The notes under the pieces: generated by a model
Told to the model about the DNA's origin: nothing
Database searches by the model: none
What the model saw: the letters and a program-made list of their open reading frames with translations, nothing else
Shown here: piece after piece, positions 27,751 through 33,783 of the stretch
Position numbering within the stretch: position 1 is the stretch's first letter
Layout of the letters: each line of letters begins with the position of its first letter
IMG/VR virus record: IMGVR_UViG_3300008262_000125
Location: 1-39,950 of that record
Direction: 5' to 3' (one strand)
DNA length: 39,950 nt
DNA from: a virus
Program-made: the position numbers and the translations under genes

Positions 27751-28592
27751 GGCAGGGCCTCAGCTTGTGCCAGCTGCCGAACACGGGCCAATGGGATGGC
27801 CGCCACCTGAGGCACCACGGCATTGCCCAGGGCCTTCAAGCGGTCCACCCGACCGGAAAGCCCATCATCTCCTCGACAAATGACGGGTTCAGATAGGAAG
27901 GCTCGCCAGTCTGGGTTGAGTCGCTGCGGAGCAGGTGGCCAGGCAGGCTGTCCCGCCCTCGCTGAGAAGGCGGGAGGGTGCTGTTCTTGGAGTCGTTGAC
28001 TGTTGGCGTCGGGAGCCTGCCAATCACCGTCTCGAGGTGGGGGAAGCGGTTGCCGTTGAGGTTCCCGGCACTGTTGACCGGGGCTGCCATGGCTGAGCAT
28101 GAGCGAGGGGTAGGCAACGCACCACCAGCGATTCCGGCGGTGACAGGCGCCCACAGCCGATGCCGGAATACATGCCCATTCCGCATCAAACCCTGCCTCG
28201 GCCAGCGTTCCGAGAACGGTGTCCAGCCCGTTAGCAGTGATCGCTGAGACGTTTTCCAAGATGACGAACTGGGGTCGTACCAGGCAAACGACTCGGATGA
28301 GTTCGTAGAACAGTCCTGAGCGGGTGCCTTGCTTGATGCCGGCTTGTTTGCCGGCAGTGGAGATGTCCTGGCAAGGGAATCCACCGCAAACAACGTCAGC
28401 TGAGCCGGGTTCCGGGTTGTAGGTGGTGATGTCGTCATGGATGGGGACATCGGGCCAGTGCTTGCGGAGAATGCGTTGGCAGAAGGGTTCGCGTTCCACG
28501 AACTGCACGGTGGTGAAGCCGCCGACTAGGTGCTCGGCGGCATAGGAGAAGCCACCGATGCCGGAGAAGGTGTCAAGCAGGCGCAGCGTCAT
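27747..28592 (-). CDS. dcm-like: DNA (cytosine-5) methyltransferase
   Basis: This 281-residue enzyme has the full motif order of C5 methyltransferases: I DTFSGIGGF (7-15) for AdoMet, IV GGFPCQDIS (70-78) with catalytic Cys74, VI ENV (113-115), VIII as CHRRNRW (150-156) and X ALGNAVVPQ (254-262). The target-recognition stretch between VIII and X is short (~90 residues). It would methylate a cytosine in phage DNA, probably to evade host restriction, since no cognate endonuclease gene is adjacent. A second long frame (27836-28450) with conserved-looking content lies inside it. It overlaps both neighbours by ATGA. Confidence 0.93.
   Translation of the reverse strand: MTLRLLDTFSGIGGFSYAAEHLVGGFTTVQFVEREPFCQRILRKHWPDVPIHDDITTYNPEPGSADVVCGGFPCQDISTAGKQAGIKQGTRSGLFYELIRVVCLVRPQFVILENVSAITANGLDTVLGTLAEAGFDAEWACIPASAVGACHRRNRWWCVAYPSLMLSHGSPGQQCREPQRQPLPPPRDGDWQAPDANSQRLQEQHPPAFSARAGQPAWPPAPQRLNPDWRAFLSEPVICRGDDGLSGRVDRLKALGNAVVPQVAAIPLARVRQLAQAEALP
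27836..28450 (-). CDS. Overlapping-frame protein inside dcm (WYDP/LPTPT/MGFPxGW type)
   Basis: A 204-residue frame, shifted by one base from dcm, starts at ATG 28450 and ends at 27836. Its content is not random shadow sequence: DSLARTSPLP (~24-33), SFAWYDPSSSSWKTSQRSL, FSERWPRQGLMRNGHVF, two LPTP motifs, and a final YLNPSFVEEMMGFPVGW. I recall a phage protein family with just these marks (WYDPxSSSW, SExWPRxGxMRNG, LPTPT, LNPxFVExLMGFPxGW) found next to or over Dcm genes, but its function is unknown to me. The Dcm frame is also intact through the same DNA. Translation of this frame is unproven: no good ribosome binding site precedes 28450, and the frame could also be a fossil of recombination. 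Confidence 0.5.
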   Translation of the reverse strand: MSPSMTTSPPTTRNPAQLTLFAVDSLARTSPLPANKPASSKAPAQDCSTNSSESFAWYDPSSSSWKTSQRSLLTGWTPFSERWPRQGLMRNGHVFRHRLWAPVTAGIAGGALPTPRSCSAMAAPVNSAGNLNGNRFPHLETVIGRLPTPTVNDSKNSTLPPSQRGRDSLPGHLLRSDSTQTGEPSYLNPSFVEEMMGFPVGWTA

Positions 28593-28924
28593 GGCAGGGC
28601 TTCACGCATCAGGGTGGCCCACTGCTCGGGCGTGAGCACCACGCGGTAGGTGCCGCCGCGGAACCTGACGAACGTGGCGGCATGGGTGGCCTGGGCGTTG
28701 ATGCGCTGCTGCTCGGCGCCCAGGGGCTTCTGCCTGGCGGCGGCGGCCACGTCGGCCCAGCTGGCCACCTGCACCACGGTGTCGGGGACGCCGTGAATGT
28801 CGCCGACGTCATCGGCGCGGCCGGCGCCCAGGGCCCGGCGGGCGGGGAATCCGAGCAGGTCGTGGATCAGTTCGGCCACTTCCCGCTCTGCCTTGTCGCC
28901 CTTGGCCTTCTGTGGGTTCCCCAT
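28589..28924 (-). CDS. PD-(D/E)xK-like Holliday-junction-resolvase-fold protein, degenerate active site
   Basis: The 111-residue product begins GNPQKAKGDKAEREVAELI, continues GFPARRALGAGRADDVGDIHGVP, then TVVQVASWADV and a helical end. The GDxxER-E start, the ARR...AGRADDVGD loop and the strand after it are those of phage Holliday-junction resolvase/VRR-like nucleases. In active members the strand reads (I/V)E-x-K; here it reads VQVA, so Glu and Lys are replaced. Either catalysis is lost or the site has moved. ATG 28924 is chosen because the family similarity starts there. It overlaps dcm by ATGA and shares the GCCCTGCCATGA junction. Confidence 0.65.
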   Translation of the reverse strand: MGNPQKAKGDKAEREVAELIHDLLGFPARRALGAGRADDVGDIHGVPDTVVQVASWADVAAAARQKPLGAEQQRINAQATHAATFVRFRGGTYRVVLTPEQWATLMREALP

Positions 28925-28938
28925 GCGTCTGCGCAGTC

Positions 28939-29250
28939 CTAGGGATTCTGGCCAGCCTGAGGCAGGCGCTGGATCGACGCCAGGGATGGGTGACGGTTGC
29001 GGGCGAAGGCCTCGGCCTGGCGCCAGTTCAGGGCGCGCACGGTGCAACGCATGGGCCTGGCGTTCGTGAACTCCAGCAGCATGTGGAACAGCCGGGCGGC
29101 GCCGCTGCTGGTGCGTGTGAGGCCCTCGCCTGTGGCCTGGGGCTCGGTGGCATCGAGCCAGGGCAGGGCGTAGCTGGCGTCCTTGCCGTGGCGCTGCCAG
29201 TCGTCGGGCGATTGCTGGGCCATGCGGCCAGGGCGGGTGGTGGTCGTCAT
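28939..29250 (-). CDS. Hypothetical early protein
   Basis: The 103-residue product has an uneven composition: a polar start (MTTTTRPGRMAQQSPDDWQ), a middle with LPWLDATEPQATGEG and FHMLLEFTNARPMRCTV, and a basic end (WRQAEAFARNRHP). No family is recognised. Its start overlaps the stop of the upstream gene by ATGA within the repeated GCCCTGCCATGA junction. Conservation of the spacing and the overlap support it being a real gene. Confidence 0.55.
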   Translation of the reverse strand: MTTTTRPGRMAQQSPDDWQRHGKDASYALPWLDATEPQATGEGLTRTSSGAARLFHMLLEFTNARPMRCTVRALNWRQAEAFARNRHPSLASIQRLPQAGQNP

Positions 29251-29414
29251 GGCAGGGCGTTCAGGTGGTCGAGGTAGGCGATGGCGTCAAAGGTCCCGTC
29301 GGGCTTCACGAACCGATCTGCGGCCTCGAGCAGCTGCTCGGCCGTGGTCTTGGGTTCGGGCTCGGGGTGGAACTGGCCCAGGGCGGCGAGGGCGGCCTGC
29401 TGCTCGGGAGTCAT
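29247..29414 (-). CDS. Small acidic hypothetical protein
   Basis: This 55-residue protein has two short helices: TPEQQAALAALGQF, then TTAEQLLEAADRFV, and ends DAIAYLDHLNALP. ATG 29414 has AGGTGG six bases upstream and overlaps the preceding stop by ATGA, which favours it over the longer opening. No motif or family is recognised. Confidence 0.55.
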   Translation of the reverse strand: MTPEQQAALAALGQFHPEPEPKTTAEQLLEAADRFVKPDGTFDAIAYLDHLNALP

Positions 29415-30067
29415 GCCGCCACCTCCTGCCACCTGAACCCGGCAGCCGTGTGGCACTTGCCCATGGCGGCCGTGCCGATGGCGCTGCTGCCGATGTAGTT
29501 CGCCCGGGCGGCGGCCATGCGTGAGGGGAACACTTCGCCGGTCTCGACGCAGCGCACCGGCCGGGCCCTCTCGGACAGCTGCAGGGGGCGGCGGGGGTAG
29601 CGGGCGATGATCGCGGCCACCAGGCGCTCCTGCTCCAGCAGCAGCATCAGGCGATCAGCGGCGATGCCGCCGAACTGCTCAGGGTGCTGCCGGGCGAAGG
29701 CGCGAATCCGGTCGCGCTTGAGGTAGACGAACCCGCGGCGCCCTGATCCCGGCCGGCCGGGGGGCTGGTAGGGCTGCAGGATCTCGGGCCATCGAATGGC
29801 CCAGTCGCGGGCGGTGTTGGGATGCAGGCCCAGGATGGTGGAGACACTGCCGGCGGTGACCCATGTCCCGGTGGGTGTGAGGCCACCGCCTGAGGCCTCG
29901 ACGCGCAGGCGCAGGGCGGGCTCAGTGCGGCGGGGGTAGCCGTGGGCCTTGGCCCAGCGGTTGTAGAGCAGGGGCAGCAGAGGCCATGGCACGTCACCGG
30001 CGAGGGTGAGGGCCTGCTCAATCTCTGGTGCGCTCCAGCGGTGGCGCTGGCCGGTGGAGGCGGTCAT
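29411..30067 (-). CDS. DNA-binding-like protein with HTH and NUMOD1-like C-terminus
   Basis: This 218-residue protein has a helical start (WSAPEIEQALTLAGD), a likely helix-turn-helix (VTAGSVSTILGLHPNTARDW, ~68-87), a basic middle with YLKRDRIRAFARQ, and a C-terminal NUMOD1-like domain (VRCVETGEVFPSRMAAARA, then TAAGFRWQEV, ~170-215). NUMOD1 modules are DNA-binding parts of homing endonucleases, but the nuclease part is missing here. It may be a transcription factor or a remnant. It lies directly downstream of the methyltransferase gene with a 4-bp overlap. Confidence 0.62.
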   Translation of the reverse strand: MTASTGQRHRWSAPEIEQALTLAGDVPWPLLPLLYNRWAKAHGYPRRTEPALRLRVEASGGGLTPTGTWVTAGSVSTILGLHPNTARDWAIRWPEILQPYQPPGRPGSGRRGFVYLKRDRIRAFARQHPEQFGGIAADRLMLLLEQERLVAAIIARYPRRPLQLSERARPVRCVETGEVFPSRMAAARANYIGSSAIGTAAMGKCHTAAGFRWQEVAA

Positions 30068-30945
30068 GCGACTGCCTCCATGTCAAACAGGGACGCGGCG
30101 CTGCCCTCGGCCTGCTCCAGGAACTTGGAAGCCTGCCGCGCATACTCCGGCTTGAGTTCCACCCCGAGGTAGCGGCGGCCCATCTTGACGGCTTGATAGC
30201 CGGTGCTGCCAATGCCGTTGAAGGGGTCCAGCACCAGATCGCCGGGGTTGCTGTAAAGGGTGATGCACCGCTCGATCACGTCCAGTTGCAGCGGGCAGAT
30301 GTGGCGCTCATCCTGTTGTCCCTTAGCCTGGCGGCCGTTCAGCACCTTGGTCTGGTTGACCTGCATCCACACGGGGCTGGCCAGCTCCTGCCACATGCTC
30401 ACCGGCAGATCCTCAGGATCGTGGGTGATGGGATCAGGGTTCTCCTGATCCTTGCGGAAGAACAGCATGTAATCAGGCATCCCCACCCTGCTGCGACTGG
30501 AGTCCTTCTTGAGTTGCTTGTAGAGCAACCCAAGGGCCTTGGTCCGCTGCATCTCGATGACCGGATCCTTCCAGATTGTGCAGCGGGCGTGATACACCCA
30601 TCCGGCGTCCTGATGGGCACGGACCAGATCGCCGCCGAAGTCATGCAGGCCGATGAATCCATCCTTGCCCTTACGGGCAGGCAGGTCTGAGCAGTGGACG
30701 CAGGCCACACGGCCAGGCTTGAGCACCCGGTAGAGCGCCTGCGTGAAGTAGGCATAGTGCTCCATGAACTCGGCATGGCTGCCGCAGTTGCCCATGTCGC
30801 GCTCCGAATCCGAGTAGACGAACAGATCAGAGAACGGCGGTGAGAACACGGCCAGATCAACGATGCCATCGGGCATGCCGTTCATGATCTCGATGCAGTC
30901 CGCCACATAGACGGCCCAGTTGCTGCCTTGATAGTCGGGTTTCAT
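30064..30945 (-). CDS. Beta-class DNA methyltransferase (N6-adenine or N4-cytosine)
   Basis: The 293-residue product has motif IV SPPFSD (35-40) near the start and motif I DPFNGIGSTG (240-249) near the end, the order of beta-class amino-methyltransferases. VLKPGRVACVHCSD and the KPVIEMQR-like stretch (here DPVIEMQRTKALG) are also typical. Ser-Pro-Pro is more common in N4-cytosine enzymes, but the class also includes adenine enzymes, so the base is unsure. No partner endonuclease is adjacent. It is coupled by ATGA to the helicase gene, an arrangement that I recall from other phages. A role in hiding GATC/GGATCC sites, including the iteron field, is possible. Confidence 0.85.
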   Translation of the reverse strand: MKPDYQGSNWAVYVADCIEIMNGMPDGIVDLAVFSPPFSDLFVYSDSERDMGNCGSHAEFMEHYAYFTQALYRVLKPGRVACVHCSDLPARKGKDGFIGLHDFGGDLVRAHQDAGWVYHARCTIWKDPVIEMQRTKALGLLYKQLKKDSSRSRVGMPDYMLFFRKDQENPDPITHDPEDLPVSMWQELASPVWMQVNQTKVLNGRQAKGQQDERHICPLQLDVIERCITLYSNPGDLVLDPFNGIGSTGYQAVKMGRRYLGVELKPEYARQASKFLEQAEGSAASLFDMEAVA

Positions 30946-32318
30946 TTCAGGAAGTCAGGAAGGTGGACGTTGGCGGTACGGGTGTAGGCACGCTTGCCGG
31001 CCTGTTGCTGGTAGCCGTTCATCGCTTCTGCCATGGCCCGCTTCATGCGGGCATGATCGGCAGCCTTGCGCTGGACGTTGTTCCAGATGCTGGTTTCCGT
31101 GTCGCTGATGATGACGTGACACGTCACCGGCTGCGTCTGGCCAAAGCGCCATGCCCTGCGCACGGCCTGGTAGTGCTGTTCGTAGCTGTGGCTGACGCTG
31201 GCGAAGATCACCGTATTGGCGTGCTGCCAGTTGAGCCCCAGGCCTGCCAGCTTCGGCTTGGAGACGATCACCCGCCGCTGGCCAAAGGTGAAGCTATCCA
31301 GGGCGGCGACCTTGGCATCATGATCCATGGATCCATGCACCTCGATCGCGTCGGGGATGCTGGCAGCGAGGGCAGCGGATTCGCCGTTGGTCTCACACCA
31401 GACGATCACCGAGCCGGGGGCAGCGTTGGCCAGATCGGCTGCCCGTGCCACGCGATCCTCCATCGTCAGCCGCTTCTCACGGTGGATGGTGGTGGCACTG
31501 CCATCGGGGATCCTGAACAGCATCCCGTCCGGCACGTCTTGGGTGATGTCTGCCGCGACGGTATGCAGCTCGTAGGAGAGAGGGGGCAGCACAAAGCCGT
31601 CGTCATCACCGCCTAGATCGGACGGCAACGTGGCAGTGCGGGACCAGCTGCTCACCCATCGCCAGAAGTCGCCCTGAGCGTGGCCCTTCAGTCGCCAGTT
31701 CTGGCTGGCCGTGCTGGTGTCGTTGACGAACCAACGGCACAGCATCTCCATGCTGCCCAGGTGCCCCAGGAATTCGGAGTGGTTGCCCAGCTCCATGTGG
31801 TCATTCGGTGCCGGTGTGGCGGTGGCCGCCAGCCGGTAGGGGGTGCCGGCAAACGCCTGGCACAGCAGCTGTTTGGTGGGGCCGGAAAAACTCTTGAGGA
31901 TGCTGCTCTCATCCAAGACCACACCACCAAATGCCGTGGGATCCAGCTTCGGCAGCCGCTCGTAGTTGGCGATGTTGACGCCAGACCACACGTCGGCCTG
32001 TTCACGGATCACACGGGCCTCGATGCCGATGGCCGCGCACTCCCGCTGCATCTGCCGGGCAACAGCAAGCGGGGTCAGGATCAGCGACGGTTTGCCGCTG
32101 GCATCCATGAACTCAGCGGCTGCAGCAGCCTCCACCCGGGATTTGCCGAGGCCGGTGTCAAGGAAGGCAGCGGCGCGGCCCTTCTGGCACGCGAACTCCA
32201 GGGTGGCCTGCTGATGCTTGAACAGCTCCCACTGATGGCGGGGCTGGAATCCGTGGCTGGCAGCTGCGATCCCCTTGGATGCGATGAATCTGTGGTAGCC
32301 ATCGAGAGCTGCCGTCAT
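30942..32318 (-). CDS. SF2 helicase (SNF2-like)
   Basis: This 458-residue protein has the two RecA-like domains of superfamily 2. Domain 1: Q-like region HQWELFKHQQATLEF, motif I FLDTGLGKS (52-60), motif II VVLDESS (133-139), motif III ATATPAPND. Domain 2: SVIVWCETNGES, and motif VI as QAVRRAWRFGQ (~400). DES in place of DEAD/DEAH and RAWRFGQ are typical of phage SNF2-like helicases. The start has AGGAGGTGG seven bases upstream. It probably works in phage DNA replication or recombination with the methyltransferase and exonuclease genes around it. Confidence 0.88.
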   Translation of the reverse strand: MTAALDGYHRFIASKGIAAASHGFQPRHQWELFKHQQATLEFACQKGRAAAFLDTGLGKSRVEAAAAAEFMDASGKPSLILTPLAVARQMQRECAAIGIEARVIREQADVWSGVNIANYERLPKLDPTAFGGVVLDESSILKSFSGPTKQLLCQAFAGTPYRLAATATPAPNDHMELGNHSEFLGHLGSMEMLCRWFVNDTSTASQNWRLKGHAQGDFWRWVSSWSRTATLPSDLGGDDDGFVLPPLSYELHTVAADITQDVPDGMLFRIPDGSATTIHREKRLTMEDRVARAADLANAAPGSVIVWCETNGESAALAASIPDAIEVHGSMDHDAKVAALDSFTFGQRRVIVSKPKLAGLGLNWQHANTVIFASVSHSYEQHYQAVRRAWRFGQTQPVTCHVIISDTETSIWNNVQRKAADHARMKRAMAEAMNGYQQQAGKRAYTRTANVHLPDFLK

Positions 32319-32683
32319 TCGTCCACCTCCTGGGGCTTTGCGGCCTTCGGCTTGCGCACGATCCAGAACGGTTTCGCGGGCTTGGGTGTGGCGCGGCGTG
32401 TGGCGACGGCAGCCTCGCGGGCGGCCTGCAGCTGGGCCTCGAGCTCCACCACGTCGGCGGGGTAGTCGTAGGACTGGCGACCGGCGGACCACTGGAGGGC
32501 GTAGCCGCTGGCGGTGGTCAGCTTGTCGTCGACGCGGCCCAGGTCGCGCCAGGTGGAGAGCTGATCGAGTAGGCGGCGCTTGTGGGCTTCGGCCAGCTCC
32601 AGGGCGTTGGACGCGGCGACGATCTCGGCGAGCAGCACCTCGAGGGCCGTGTCGGTCTGCTGAGTCGTAGAGGTTGCGGGCAT
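32315..32683 (-). CDS. Early protein, unknown, helical N-terminus
   Basis: The 122-residue product starts with a helix/coiled coil (LEVLLAEIVAASNALELAEA, spaced features), then WRDLGRVDDKLTTASGYAL, QWSAGRQSYDYP, another helix (VELEAQLQAAREAAVA) and a tail with KPAKPFWIVRKPKA. The QWSxGRxxxxYPxDV and GKPFWxVRxPK marks are ones that I recall in uncharacterised phage early proteins. It overlaps the helicase start by ATGA, so it may act with it. Confidence 0.6.
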   Translation of the reverse strand: MPATSTTQQTDTALEVLLAEIVAASNALELAEAHKRRLLDQLSTWRDLGRVDDKLTTASGYALQWSAGRQSYDYPADVVELEAQLQAAREAAVATRRATPKPAKPFWIVRKPKAAKPQEVDE

Positions 32684-32685
32684 GG

Positions 32686-32775
32686 TCAGCGGCCGATGTG
32701 GGAAACGATGGCGGCGGTGATGGCGAAGAAGAACAGCCAGAGGGCTGAGTCCGGATGGGCGAGAAGGCGGCGCAT
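32686..32775 (-). CDS. 29-residue single-pass membrane peptide
   Basis: A 90-bp frame starts at ATG 32775 and stops three bases before the next start. The product, MRRLLAHPDSALWLFFFAIT followed by AAIVSHIGR, has a basic start and one hydrophobic helix (~12-24). It would be an inner-membrane micropeptide. No Shine-Dalgarno is obvious. The tight packing against the next gene and the clean basic-hydrophobic-basic order are the only evidence. Confidence 0.4.
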   Translation of the reverse strand: MRRLLAHPDSALWLFFFAITAAIVSHIGR

Positions 32776-32811
32776 CAGAGGGAAGTGGCAACGGACGGAC
32801 CATACGGGTTC

Positions 32812-32834
32812 GTAGAGGGTTTGTCTACAGGCTG
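32812..32834. promoter_or_regulatory. 23-bp GTARASGGTYTGTCTACRGGYTG element, copy 1
   Basis: GTAGAGGGTTTGTCTACAG followed by GCTG matches the element at 36403-36425 at 18 of 23 bases, all differences being single substitutions. This copy overlaps the stop codon of the RecB-like gene and lies upstream of the micropeptide gene. Inside it, GTAGA and TCTAC form an inverted repeat. It is a candidate operator or promoter shared by the two edges of the replication block. Confidence 0.4.
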
Positions 32835-33535
32835 AACGGATCGACTCCGGAGGCGCAGAGAACGCCAGCAGCGCGAGCACGCGCCACGCGGCCCTCCACG
32901 CCCCTGTAGGAGGCCAGGGCGGCCTGCCAGGCCTCTCTGCACTCTGCGGCCCCGTAGACGGTCACACGGGCCCGCCCAGGCCTTGCCCAGAGGGTGGCGG
33001 CACCGTCGAAGGTGATCCCGTGCTCTGCAGCCAGGGTGATGTAGCCCCCCAGCTGGGCTCGGGTGCAATAGGCGCCGGAGTCGGCGCGGCCCTGGGTCTT
33101 GAGGTCGAACAGGATCCGATCCCAGCCGCCCCCCGGGCGCGGCGCCAGGTAGGCCCCATCGAAGGTCCCGGCCACGTCGAGCTCGAGGGAGTAGAGCCCC
33201 ATCTCGCTGGCGCAGAGCTTCACGCCCTGCCAGAGCGGGTGCGTGAGCAGGGGCCAGATCCAGTCGATCCATGGCCAGCAGGCGGGCCAGTCGTCGGGGT
33301 GCCAGCCGGGGACTGTGGCGGCCAGCTCCAGGGCCCGGTGGGTGGTGACGCCTCGCGGTTCCCAGTCGGGGCGGGTGGCCTCGATGCGCTCCATGGCGTA
33401 GGCGCCCTTCTGGCTGGCAATCACGCCGGTGACGCTCACCGGGAAGACGTGGGTGCCGAGTCGGTAGCGGTGCTCAGGGTCACGCTCCAGGCCCGGGAGC
33501 GGGTCGAGCCAGCGGTGGGGGAGGCGGTGGAGCAT
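32825..33535 (-). CDS. RecB-like PD-(D/E)xK exonuclease
   Basis: The 236-residue product carries the RecB-family core: THRALE (65-70), CASEMGLYSLELDVAGTFDG (spaced; Glu111 and Asp126) and ILFDLKTQG (141-149) with Asp144 and Lys146 as metal and catalytic residues. QLGGYITLA after it fits the QxxxY motif of RecB nucleases. Such phage enzymes resect DNA for single-strand-annealing recombination and copy-number maintenance. An annealase is not recognised in the window, although the SSB-like protein could support the reaction. The start lies directly after the iteron field and has no Shine-Dalgarno. Confidence 0.82.
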   Translation of the reverse strand: MLHRLPHRWLDPLPGLERDPEHRYRLGTHVFPVSVTGVIASQKGAYAMERIEATRPDWEPRGVTTHRALELAATVPGWHPDDWPACWPWIDWIWPLLTHPLWQGVKLCASEMGLYSLELDVAGTFDGAYLAPRPGGGWDRILFDLKTQGRADSGAYCTRAQLGGYITLAAEHGITFDGAATLWARPGRARVTVYGAAECREAWQAALASYRGVEGRVARARAAGVLCASGVDPFSL

Positions 33536-33783
33536 GAGAAAAAAACGATACGTACCCTAGATCTCTTAGATCTCTTGGATCCCACTGCACTGGAAGGGAT
33601 CTGGGGCTGTCGCCCCCCCTGGATCCCTCCTGGATCCCTTGGATCCCAGAACAGCCGTACTAGTGCGGGTGGTTCCGCGTGCGGGGAGGGATCCAAGGGA
33701 TCCAAGGGATCCATCTGGGCGGTTTTCCTGAAATCGCAGGCCCCATCTAGGGATCGCAGGGATCCAGGGGATCCAGGCCTGGA
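33536..33783. repeat. GGATCC iteron field, replication-origin candidate
   Basis: This 248-bp non-coding gap holds nine GGATCC palindromes (start positions 33577, 33621, 33632, 33641, 33689, 33698, 33707, 33760, 33769), two tandem TAGATCTCT units (33558-33575) and several half-sites. Period is mostly 9 bp. Left copies read TTGGATCCC; right copies read GGGATCCAA, so the arrays face each other around a centre at about 33650-33685. It lies directly between the primase-helicase and exonuclease genes, where phage origins are often found. GATC content also makes it a possible methylation-sensing site. Confidence 0.6.

Noticed and set aside
29411-30067. Reading the NUMOD-like protein as an active homing endonuclease
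   Set aside because: No GIY-YIG, HNH or LAGLIDADG part is present in the frame; only HTH and NUMOD1-like parts are visible.
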